Shown here piece by piece: positions 44,215 through 52,645 of a stretch of 64,000 nt of DNA (position 1 is its first letter; each line of letters begins with the position of its first letter). The position numbers and the translations under genes are program-made. This stretch comes from Halomonas cupida. Its GTDB lineage: Bacteria; Pseudomonadota; Gammaproteobacteria; Pseudomonadales; Halomonadaceae. The stretch lies in NCBI RefSeq assembly GCF_900142755.1, contig NZ_FRCA01000008.1:164341-228340 (forward strand). Direction: 5' to 3'. The notes beneath the pieces are model-generated. The model searched no databases. It was not told where the DNA came from and worked only from the letters and a program-made list of their open reading frames with translations.

Positions 44215-44988
44215 TCACTTGGTGGTATAGCCACCATTGGTCAGAATCGTCTGGCCGGTCATCCACCAGCCATCGGTGACCAGGTGGCGCAGCAACGGTA
44301 CGACGTCCTCGATATCGGTCAGCCCGGTCCTGCTCCAGGCTGACAGAGCCGCCGCGCTCTTGTGGAAAGCCACCGCATCGTCACCCTCCTGACCATAGAA
44401 GAACGGTGTATCCATGGGTCCAGGCCCTACCGCGGTTACCGAAATTCCGCGCTCTCCGAACTCTTTGGCCGCCGCGCGGGTGAAATGCTCCACTGGTGCC
44501 TTGCCTCCAGCATAGGTGGAGTAGAAGGGAGTGAAGGCCCCAAGGAGAGACGTGACCATGGTGACCACCTTGCCGTGGTCCTCCAGAACACGACCGGCCT
44601 CCTTGAGGAAGAAGAAGGCACTTTTGGAATTGATCGCGAACATGGTGTCGTATTCGTCCTCGCTGGTTTCCAGCATCGGCTTCTTGAGCACCATACCGAC
44701 CGTATTGACGGCAATGTCTACTTTTCCGAATCGCGCACGCACGTCATCGAACAATTGAGTGGCATTGGCCGCAGCGGTCAGGTCTGCCTGAAACAGCTCG
44801 CACTCGGCCCCCAGTGCCTTGACCTCGTCTCGAGTGGATTCAGCGGCAGCCCGTGTGGCTTCGCTGTTGTAATGCACTGCGATCGCCCGTGCTCCATTAC
44901 GCGCCAGATCACGCGCCAGCAAGCCGCCAAGGTTCTTGGCACCACCAGCAATAAGCACGACCTTGTCGTTGAGACTGTGATCTACCAT
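44215..44988 (-). CDS. short-chain dehydrogenase/reductase
   Basis: 257 residues, classical SDR. Cofactor motif GGAKNLG (15-21), the NTVG element at 95-98, N120, S147 and the catalytic pair Y159-K163 (TYAGGK). The motif near residue 40 (HYNSEA) suits NADP(H). Asn at the NNAG position is NTVG. AGGAGG lies 8 nt upstream. Substrate unknown; no operon partner. Confidence 0.93.
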   Translation of the reverse strand: MVDHSLNDKVVLIAGGAKNLGGLLARDLARNGARAIAVHYNSEATRAAAESTRDEVKALGAECELFQADLTAAANATQLFDDVRARFGKVDIAVNTVGMVLKKPMLETSEDEYDTMFAINSKSAFFFLKEAGRVLEDHGKVVTMVTSLLGAFTPFYSTYAGGKAPVEHFTRAAAKEFGERGISVTAVGPGPMDTPFFYGQEGDDAVAFHKSAAALSAWSRTGLTDIEDVVPLLRHLVTDGWWMTGQTILTNGGYTTK

Positions 44989-45129
44989 GGAAACGCCTCC
45001 TGAAACCGAAAATGTTAATCAAGTGAAGCGTTATCCAGCCTGGCAGATACATTACCGACGAATCATTCGCCCTGACTGGAATCATTATCCAGCCAAGGCA
45101 AACAATCTGCGATGATTATGCAGAATCAA

Positions 45130-47592
45130 TCACGCCTCAGGCAGCGCGTAGGCAATCACATAGTCGCCCATGCGAGTACCAAAGGTACCGTGCCCCCCCG
45201 CAGTGACCACCAGATACTGGCGACCATCCTGGCCCTGATAGGTCATCGGCGTCGCCTGGCCACCTGCCGGCAGGCGTGACTTCCACAGTTCCTCGCCGGT
45301 CGTGATGTCGTAACCACGGATGTACTGATCCAGAGTGCCGCTGAGGAAGGTAACGCCACCCGCCGTAGTCACCGGTCCGCCAAGCGCGGGCACTCCAACC
45401 TTGAGCGGCAACGGAATATTGAACGGCATGCTGTCACGAGTCGTTCCGTTACGATGCCGCCAGACAACATCCGGCCCATCCTGAGCAGCCAGATCGACAC
45501 CTGCCACATCGCCCCAGGGCGGAGCCTGGCAGGGGATGCCCAGCACCGACAGCAGCGGCCCCATTTCCACCGCATAGGGGGCCCCTTCGTTGGGTTGCAG
45601 CCCTTGCTCACTGGCCGACCCCTCACCCTCGGCCACCTGATCCCGCGGGATCATCCGCGACACGAAAGCCAGATAGTTGGGCGAGGTGAAGATCGCCTGA
45701 CGAACCGGATCGACGGCAATGCCGCTCCAGTTGAAGACACCGACGTTACCCGGGTAAACGATACTGCCCTGCAGAGATGGTGGCGTGTACTGTCCCTCGT
45801 AACGCAGCGATTTGAACTTGATACGGCACAGCATCTGATCCACCGGTGTGCCGCCCCACATGTCCCGCCCCGTCAGCGGCGGCGGCAGCAGGTTTAGCTG
45901 CGAACGCGGTTGTGTCGGTGCTGTCCAGTCTCCCTCCACCGCGCCCTGAGGCGCCGGAACTTCATCGATCGGCACCACTTCCTCGCCGGTCTCACGATTG
46001 AGCACATAGAGACTGCCTTGCTTGGTCGGCTGAATGACCGCAGGTACCATCTGCCCATCGACGTTGAGGTCAATCAATACCGGCTGCGCCGGTGAGTCCA
46101 TGTCCCACAGGTCGTGATGGACAAACTGGTAGGCCCACTCGACATTCCCCGTCGCAAGGTCCAGTGCCACCAACCCAGCACTGTAGCGTTCGTCATCCTC
46201 ACTGCGATCAGCCCCCCACTGGTCCGGAGTTGCATTGCCCATCGGCAGATACACCAACCCCAGATCCTCATCGACACTGAACGGTGCCCAGACATTGGGC
46301 GAGTTGCGCGTATAGATCTCACCCTCGCTCAGCGGTGTGGTACTGGTCGGATTACCGCTGTCCCAGTTCCACACCAGCTTTCCGCTGCGAACGTCGAAGG
46401 CGCGAATCACACCGGAGGGCTCATCCACAGAGCTGTTGTCGGTGACATGGCCACCAAGGATCACCAGATTCTCGGTGACCACCGCTGGTGAGGTGGAGTA
46501 GTAACCTCCCGGCACGATCGGCCCCATATTGCGAGTCAGGTCAATCTCGCCATCTTCACCGAAAGTGGTGCAGCGCTCACCGGTATCGGCATTGAGTGCA
46601 ATCAGGCGTGCATCGGCGGTAGGCAGGAAGATACGGCGCGGGCACATGACATCCGTCTCGCTGACCATCGGTGCCGCATCGCCCTCATGACTGGATGCAG
46701 ATTCCGCCGCATCGATGATATTGCCCTCGGCATCGGGTGCAGCCTCGATACCATTCTCGCCATAGGACGCCACATCGTAGTAGGTAACGCCACGACAGGT
46801 CATGTGTGCCCAGAGCGAGAAGTCCTCCGCCCCCATGGTGCTGACCTCGGGATCGAAGGACCATACGGTCTCACCCGTCTGCGGGTCCAGTGCCATAGCC
46901 CGGCTGTGCGAAGTGCAGATATACAGCAGATCGTTGACCTTTAGCGGCGTATTCTGGTTGGTGATCTCCGGTGGCGAATCGGGTTGTGCGGTATCACCGG
47001 TCTGGATACGCCAGACCTCTTCCAGTTGAGAGATGTTCTGCGGCGTGATCTGCTCGAGTGCCGAATAATGGGTCCCGGCATTGGTCCCGCCATAGGCGAC
47101 CCAGTCTTCCGCGGCCACCTGAGCCGGATTCAGCGCCACAGCGGGAGCCTGGCCCGCGATCTCGCCTTCCAGGTCACCAGTTTCGAGAACCTGCGTGGCC
47201 ACCGCCACACCAAGTGCTGCCAACACCGCCAGAGACAGAATGGCGACGCCACCACGACTGGCACCGCGACTCCACCAGGGCAACAGCATGATCAGGCCGA
47301 TGGCACACAACAGCGCCACTCGGGGCACCAGCTGCCACCAATCGAAACCGACTTCCCACACTGCCCATAGGGTCGTGCCCAGCAGGACCAGGCCAAAAAG
47401 CCCCAATGCCCCGTGGCGCCTCGCCATCATGGTCGCCCCGGACAGCGTGAGCCCGGCTCCAGCCAACAGGTAATAAGCCGAACCACCGCTCATCAGTAGA
47501 TAGCCGCCACCTCCCATCAAGCTGAGACCCAGCAGCAGTATCAGAAGGCCCAGTAACCGCGCCGGCCACTTGCTTGCACGTTTTCGATCCAT
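45130..47592 (-). CDS. membrane-bound PQQ-dependent dehydrogenase (glucose/quinate type)
   Basis: 820 residues. The N-terminus has five hydrophobic helices (to about 145), as in Gcd and QuiA, and the rest is an eight-bladed propeller with repeated W motifs. The propeller begins EDWVAYGGTNAGTHYSALEQI, typical of the family. It oxidises a sugar or polyol in the periplasm and passes electrons to ubiquinone. PQQ-binding landmarks are ...ALNADTGERCTTFGEDGEID... and GNVGVFNWSGIAVDP (short excerpts). GAGGGG precedes the start. The pqq biosynthesis genes are not in the window. Confidence 0.9.
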   Translation of the reverse strand: MDRKRASKWPARLLGLLILLLGLSLMGGGGYLLMSGGSAYYLLAGAGLTLSGATMMARRHGALGLFGLVLLGTTLWAVWEVGFDWWQLVPRVALLCAIGLIMLLPWWSRGASRGGVAILSLAVLAALGVAVATQVLETGDLEGEIAGQAPAVALNPAQVAAEDWVAYGGTNAGTHYSALEQITPQNISQLEEVWRIQTGDTAQPDSPPEITNQNTPLKVNDLLYICTSHSRAMALDPQTGETVWSFDPEVSTMGAEDFSLWAHMTCRGVTYYDVASYGENGIEAAPDAEGNIIDAAESASSHEGDAAPMVSETDVMCPRRIFLPTADARLIALNADTGERCTTFGEDGEIDLTRNMGPIVPGGYYSTSPAVVTENLVILGGHVTDNSSVDEPSGVIRAFDVRSGKLVWNWDSGNPTSTTPLSEGEIYTRNSPNVWAPFSVDEDLGLVYLPMGNATPDQWGADRSEDDERYSAGLVALDLATGNVEWAYQFVHHDLWDMDSPAQPVLIDLNVDGQMVPAVIQPTKQGSLYVLNRETGEEVVPIDEVPAPQGAVEGDWTAPTQPRSQLNLLPPPLTGRDMWGGTPVDQMLCRIKFKSLRYEGQYTPPSLQGSIVYPGNVGVFNWSGIAVDPVRQAIFTSPNYLAFVSRMIPRDQVAEGEGSASEQGLQPNEGAPYAVEMGPLLSVLGIPCQAPPWGDVAGVDLAAQDGPDVVWRHRNGTTRDSMPFNIPLPLKVGVPALGGPVTTAGGVTFLSGTLDQYIRGYDITTGEELWKSRLPAGGQATPMTYQGQDGRQYLVVTAGGHGTFGTRMGDYVIAYALPEA

Positions 47593-47868
47593 CGTCAGTC
47601 CCCTCGCTCTCCCTGCTCGAGTACCGAACCGCCCCTACCGGGGAAAGCCGATGCCGATACTCTGACAGGCACATGTGATTCAGCAGTTGTACAGGAAGGA
47701 TAGGAGTTTGCAGGACAGTGTGCGAAAGGCAATCATGCGTTTCATAACACCGACAGGTACAGTCAGCGCGGCCTTCAAAAAGCTACGCTGAAACGCTATG
47801 GAAGCTTTCCACCACGCAGCAACGTGGCAAACTGTCGACATCCATGTATAGCTTTTCAGGATATGCCG

Positions 47869-48489
47869 ATGAACCTTTACGGAGATTCCCGCTCCGGTAA
47901 CTGCTACAAGATCAAGCTGCTCGCCGCACTGCTTGATATCCGCCTGGTCTGGATCGGTATCGATATCCTCGCTGGCGATACCCACAACGACGACTTCCTT
48001 GGCCGCAATCCCAACGGAAAGATTCCGCTGCTCGAATTGGATGACGGTCAGTTTCTCGCCGAATCCAACGCCATTCTCAACTATCTCGCCGAGGGTACCG
48101 ACTGGCTGCCGAGCGACCGCCTTGCTCGTGCCCAGGTGCTGCAATGGCAGTTCTTCGAACAGTACAGTCACGAGCCCTATATCGCCGTGGCACGCTTCAT
48201 ATCTCTGTACCTCGGACTGCCTGAGGACCGGCGCGCAGAGTATGAGTCCAGAAAAGCCGGTGGTTATCGGGCACTGGACGTCATGGAACGGCAGCTCAGT
48301 CAATCCCGTTGGCTGGTCGGCGACAGTCCCACCATCGCCGACATCTCACTCTACGCCTACACCCATGTGGCGCATGAAGGGGGCTTCGAGCTCGAGAATT
48401 ATCCCGCTATCCGTGCCTGGCTGGCCCGCATCAGCAGTCTGCCGGGCCATGTCCCTATCGGTGATGACAGCCTGTCTCACCCTCAATAG
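47869..48489 (+). CDS. glutathione S-transferase family protein
   Basis: 206 residues from the ATG with AGGAT 8 nt upstream. The N-terminal thioredoxin-like domain has the catalytic-type SGNCYKIKL near residue 11 and the glutathione-binding PLLELDDGQFLAESNAIL segment (about 50-70). The helical C-terminal domain ends with the SIADISLYAYTHVAH pattern (here PTIADISLYAYTHV). Divergent from the PQQ dehydrogenase. A stop-spanning tandem duplication lies at 48470-48508. Confidence 0.9.
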   Translation: MNLYGDSRSGNCYKIKLLAALLDIRLVWIGIDILAGDTHNDDFLGRNPNGKIPLLELDDGQFLAESNAILNYLAEGTDWLPSDRLARAQVLQWQFFEQYSHEPYIAVARFISLYLGLPEDRRAEYESRKAGGYRALDVMERQLSQSRWLVGDSPTIADISLYAYTHVAHEGGFELENYPAIRAWLARISSLPGHVPIGDDSLSHPQ

Positions 48490-48508
48490 CCTGCCTCACC
48501 CTGAAATA
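48470..48508. repeat. tandem duplication over the GST stop codon
   Basis: Two units of about 19 bp (GCCTGTCTCACCCTCAATA and GCCTGCCTCACCCTGAAATA) lie back to back. The first contains the gene's stop codon, so the duplication is in the 3' untranslated region. Confidence 0.6.
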
Positions 48509-48749
48509 ACCTGACGCCTCTCGCCCCGGTGAGCTCAGCTCGTCATCGTCGACGGGTGTCAACCAGCGCTCGCCGAAGAGAGGCCACGTCTCCGTCCCGA
48601 TAGCGCTTCCCTCCTCCCCGGAAACCCCGCGCGAGCACCATGGTACTCACCACTGTGCTGTATCCGTTGTATATCAGCGATGATTGATCCCTGAATGCTG
48701 CGCTGCGGTAACATGGCTGCAATCACTGTTCCATGGATGGAGCTTTCGA

Positions 48750-50597
48750 ATGACGTCGCTGCTGTTTCTCGCCTTGATCTTTCTGCTGGCTGCGGTGCTG
48801 ATTGTGCCGATTCTCAAGCGCCTGGGGCTTGGCGAGGTGCTCGGTTACCTGGTGGCCGGACTGGTCATTGGTCCCTCCGCGCTGGGCCTGGTACGCGATG
48901 CCGAGGCGGTTCTACACTTCGCCGAGATCGGCATCGTGTTTCTGTTGTTCATCATTGGCCTGGAGTTGAAACCCGCGCGCCTGCGCCTGATGCGCAAGGC
49001 CGTGTTTGGCTTCGGTAGTCTGCAGATGCTGGTGACCTGGCTGCTGTTGGTGCTCGGCTGTCGATGGTGGCTGGGGTTGTCGATACCAGCCACCATTGTA
49101 GTGAGCTTCTGCCTTGCACTGTGTTCAACACCGCTGGTACTGCACATTCTTGGCGAGCGCCGTGAACTCAACACTCGCCATGGACGCCTGGCCTTTGCCA
49201 TGCTGCTGTTCCAGGACATTGCCACCATTCCGTTGCTGGCCGCCATCCCGTTCCTTGCCGATGATGCGCTGCTGGCAGCCGGGTGGGAGCCGTTACTCGA
49301 CAGGATACTGATTGCAACATGTGCCCTGATCGGCCTGATTGCAGGGGCACGTTACCTGTTGCGTCCGTTGTTTCGCCTGGCCACCGGTAGCCGTGAAGTA
49401 TTCGCCGGGGCCTCACTGCTGGTAGTGATCGGCGCTGCGCTGTTGATGCATCTGGCTGGCCTTTCCATGGCCCTTGGAGCTTTTGTTGCCGGCATCATGC
49501 TGTCGGATACCGAGTACCGGCACACCATCGAAGCCGATATAGAGCCCTTCCGCGGCCTGCTGCTGGGACTGTTCTTCATGGCCATCGGCATGACCGCCAA
49601 GGTCGAATTGCTGTTCCAGTCGCCAGCTCTGGTGCTCGGCCTCACGGCCGCCCTACTGATCACCAAGATGGTCTGCATGCTGATCGCCGGACGCCTGTTT
49701 CGTGCCAGTTGGGCGGATTCGTTCAATCTCGCCATGCTGCTGCCACAAGGCGGTGAATTCGGCTTCGTGGTGCTGACAGCGGCAGGTGCCTCTGCGCTGA
49801 TCGATCAGGCCACGATTGAACTGCTGGTGCTGGTCATCTCGCTGTCGATGGCCGCAACACCAGTGGTATTTCTCACCTACGTGAGATGGTTGCAACCACT
49901 GCTGAGCCCCACCAACTCCGCCTCCAGCGACCGCGAGTTCGATACGCCCGACAACAGTTCACCACGTGTGATCATTGTGGGCTTCGGGCGTTTTGGTCAG
50001 ATTGTGGGCCGGGTTCTGCAGGGGCTGAAGATTCCCTATACCGTGCTCGACAACGATGCCGATCGTGTTGTGGTGGTACGGCGCTACGGCAATGACGTCT
50101 ATTACGGTGACGCCACTCGACCGGAACTGCTCGAAGCGGCCGGTGCCGGGCACGCACAGCTGCTGGTACTGGCCGTCAGCGATATCGAGAGCTCCATGCG
50201 TATCATCGAACAGGCACAGAAGCACTTCCCTCATCTACGCATCTTCGCTCGGGCCCGTAATCGTCATCAGGCACAGCTATTGAAGAATGCCGGCATCCAC
50301 TATTTTCAGCGCGAGCTGCTGCCCGCCAGCCTCGAGACAAGCCGTGAGGTACTGGTCGAGTTAGGCATCACACGTGACAAGGCTCAACATGCCGTGGATA
50401 TCTTTCGCCCCCACGATGAACAGCTGATGTCTCGTCAACTGGAGGCTTCCAACAACCAGAAGCAATTGATCCAGACAGTGCAGGAAGCCTACGCCGAGCT
50501 GGAACGGGTCTATGCCGCTGACGAGGATATCGTCGCAGAACTGGAGAGAGTCATGAGGTCAGGCCATCACCAGGCATCAGACAACCAGCTGGGGTGA
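48750..50597 (+). CDS. CPA2 cation:proton antiporter, KefB-type (copy 1)
   Basis: 615 residues from the ATG with GGAG 7 nt upstream. Twelve or so transmembrane helices of the Na+/H+ exchanger fold, with the double-glycine and GEFGFV region near residue 340 (LPQGGEFGFVVL). A C-terminal KTN/TrkA-N domain starts RVIIVGFGRFGQIVGRVL near residue 410. It exports K+ and, in Kef proteins, is gated by glutathione adducts. It is closely similar to the following gene along its length, including the untranslated leader, so the two arose by tandem duplication. Confidence 0.93.
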   Translation: MTSLLFLALIFLLAAVLIVPILKRLGLGEVLGYLVAGLVIGPSALGLVRDAEAVLHFAEIGIVFLLFIIGLELKPARLRLMRKAVFGFGSLQMLVTWLLLVLGCRWWLGLSIPATIVVSFCLALCSTPLVLHILGERRELNTRHGRLAFAMLLFQDIATIPLLAAIPFLADDALLAAGWEPLLDRILIATCALIGLIAGARYLLRPLFRLATGSREVFAGASLLVVIGAALLMHLAGLSMALGAFVAGIMLSDTEYRHTIEADIEPFRGLLLGLFFMAIGMTAKVELLFQSPALVLGLTAALLITKMVCMLIAGRLFRASWADSFNLAMLLPQGGEFGFVVLTAAGASALIDQATIELLVLVISLSMAATPVVFLTYVRWLQPLLSPTNSASSDREFDTPDNSSPRVIIVGFGRFGQIVGRVLQGLKIPYTVLDNDADRVVVVRRYGNDVYYGDATRPELLEAAGAGHAQLLVLAVSDIESSMRIIEQAQKHFPHLRIFARARNRHQAQLLKNAGIHYFQRELLPASLETSREVLVELGITRDKAQHAVDIFRPHDEQLMSRQLEASNNQKQLIQTVQEAYAELERVYAADEDIVAELERVMRSGHHQASDNQLG

Positions 50598-50651
50598 GAC
50601 CTACCGACACGAAATAGACATGCTGCATGTCTCCTGCGAGGTGCAGTACGC

Positions 50652-50752
50652 TATTGGCATGGCAACCAAATAGCTCATCCTGATCCATTGGATTGTCGAC
50701 GGCACTTCCCTGGGCTGCGATTAACCCAATACAAGAGCTTGCCGGTTCAATA
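50652..50752 (+). mobile_element. MITE-like repeat, copy F (internally deleted)
   Basis: 101 bp: left end TATTGGCATGGCA and right end GGTTCAATA are present, but 72 bp between the first stem and the CGGCAC stem are gone. It lies between the two antiporter genes, 42 bp before the second start, and is absent from the corresponding position before the first gene, so it entered after or independently of the duplication. Confidence 0.75.
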
Positions 50753-50794
50753 ATATAGCGACGACAACTGTTCCACGGCTGGAGCTTACCCTGC

Positions 50795-52645
50795 ATGGCC
50801 TCGTCACTGCTGTTCCTTGCGTTCGTCTTTCTTGTCGCCGCGGTGCTGATCGTGCCGATCCTCAAGCGTCTCGGGCTCGGCGAGGTCCTTGGTTACCTGG
50901 TAGCCGGTGTGGTCATTGGCCCAGCCGCACTGGGCCTGGTGCCTGATGCAGAAGCGGTACTTCATTTTGCCGAAGTGGGCATCATCTTTCTGCTGTTCAT
51001 CATTGGTCTGGAACTCAAGCCTTCACGTCTGCGCTTGATGCGCAAGGCCGTGTTCGGCGGTGGCGGCCTGCAGATGTCCATCACCACCGTCGTGCTGGCG
51101 GCAGGCGCCTGGTGGTTCGGTCTGGCACTGATACCCGCGCTGATAGTGGGATTCAGCCTGGCACTGTGCTCAACACCCCTGGTGCTGCACATGCTGGGCG
51201 AACGCCATGAACTGAATGCACGCCATGGGCGCCTGGCCTTTGCCACGTTGCTGTTCCAGGACATCGCCACCCTGCCTGTGCTTGCGGCAATCCCCATTCT
51301 CGCCAGCGGTTCTCTGCTGGAAGCCGGCTGGGGGCCCTTGATCACCAGAATTCTGATCGCCGCTGCCGCCGTGGTAGCTCTCGTGGTTGGTGGTCGCTTC
51401 CTGCTCGGGCCAATGTTTCAGCGTGCCGCGGCAACCGGCAGCCGAGAGGTCTTTGCCGGCGCCTCGCTGGCCGTGGTGATCGGTTCCGCGCTGTTGATGG
51501 ATATGGCCGGGCTTTCCATGGCGCTGGGCGCCTTTGCCGCCGGTATTCTATTATCGGACTCGGAATACCGTCACAGCATTGAAGCCGATATCGAACCCTT
51601 CCGGGGGCTGCTGCTGGGGTTGTTCTTCATGGCCGTCGGCATGACGGCAAAGATCGAGCTGCTGGTCGAAGCACCGGGCCTGGTCCTCGGGCTGACGGGC
51701 GCGCTGCTGGTCACCAAGGCATTCTGCGTGATGATGGCAGCCCGCCTGTTCCGCGCCAGTTGGAGCGACTCCCTCAATCTTGCCATGTTACTGCCCCAGG
51801 GCGGCGAGTTTGCTTTTGTACTGCTGACGGCGGCAGGCGGCAGCTTTCTGCTCGACAGCGCAACCGTCGAGTTGCTGATTCTGGTGGTGTCATTATCCAT
51901 GGCAGCGACGCCAGTGCTGTACCTCCTGCATGTGCGCTTGATTCGGCCACTACTGCAACCTGCCGCTAGCAAGCCGGAATTCGATATGCCACGTGACGAA
52001 TCGCCCCGGATCATCATTGCCGGCTTCGGCCGTTTTGGGCAGATTGTCGGCCGTATTCTCCAGGGCCTGAAGATTCCGTACACCGTGCTCGATATCGATG
52101 CCCGACATGTCCAGGTGGTGCGTCGCTACGGCAACGAGGTCTACTACGGTGATGCTGCTCGTATCGACCTTCTGGAGGCCGCAGGAGCCAGCAAGGCCCA
52201 GATGCTGGTGGTGGCAGTGAGTGATGTCGAAAGCTCGATGCGGATCATCGAGCGTGCCCAGAAGCGCTTCCCTCACCTGAAGATCCATGCCCGGGCCCGC
52301 AATCGTTACCACGCACTGCTGCTGATGCGTGCCAACGTCAGCTACCTCCAGCGCGAACTGTTGCCCGGCAGCCTGGACATGACCCGGGAAACGCTGATCG
52401 GACTGGGCATTCCCCGCGATGAGGCGCAGCATGCCGTCGATATCTTCCGCAGGCATGACGAGCGGACTCTACAACGCCAACTGGAAGTGTTCGGCAACGA
52501 ACGCAAACTGATCCAGAATGTTCAGCAGGCTGCCAGCGAGCTGGAGCAGCTCTATGAGGCCGATGAAGACATCGTCATGAAACCCGACAGCTCCGAGGCA
52601 GGAGCTCAGGAGGCCCCTCGCCACCAGCCCGGCAATCGAGACTGA
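50795..52645 (+). CDS. CPA2 cation:proton antiporter, KefB-type (copy 2)
   Basis: 616 residues with the same layout as copy 1: exchanger domain, LPQGGEFAFVLL and a C-terminal KTN domain beginning RIIIAGFGRFGQIVGRIL. Start ATG lies 8 nt after GGAG in a leader similar to that of copy 1 (GTTCCACGGCTGGAGCTT against GTTCCATGGATGGAGCTT). Its last 40 nt overlap the end of the convergent helicase gene. Divergence is scattered, with conserved core helices, so both copies are likely functional. Confidence 0.93.
   Translation: MASSLLFLAFVFLVAAVLIVPILKRLGLGEVLGYLVAGVVIGPAALGLVPDAEAVLHFAEVGIIFLLFIIGLELKPSRLRLMRKAVFGGGGLQMSITTVVLAAGAWWFGLALIPALIVGFSLALCSTPLVLHMLGERHELNARHGRLAFATLLFQDIATLPVLAAIPILASGSLLEAGWGPLITRILIAAAAVVALVVGGRFLLGPMFQRAAATGSREVFAGASLAVVIGSALLMDMAGLSMALGAFAAGILLSDSEYRHSIEADIEPFRGLLLGLFFMAVGMTAKIELLVEAPGLVLGLTGALLVTKAFCVMMAARLFRASWSDSLNLAMLLPQGGEFAFVLLTAAGGSFLLDSATVELLILVVSLSMAATPVLYLLHVRLIRPLLQPAASKPEFDMPRDESPRIIIAGFGRFGQIVGRILQGLKIPYTVLDIDARHVQVVRRYGNEVYYGDAARIDLLEAAGASKAQMLVVAVSDVESSMRIIERAQKRFPHLKIHARARNRYHALLLMRANVSYLQRELLPGSLDMTRETLIGLGIPRDEAQHAVDIFRRHDERTLQRQLEVFGNERKLIQNVQQAASELEQLYEADEDIVMKPDSSEAGAQEAPRHQPGNRD

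Noticed and set aside
45031-45094. Direct repeat TTATCCAGCC (45031 and 45085) as an operator of the SDR or PQQ dehydrogenase genes
   Set aside because: Only two 10-bp copies 54 bp apart, with no symmetry; could be chance.
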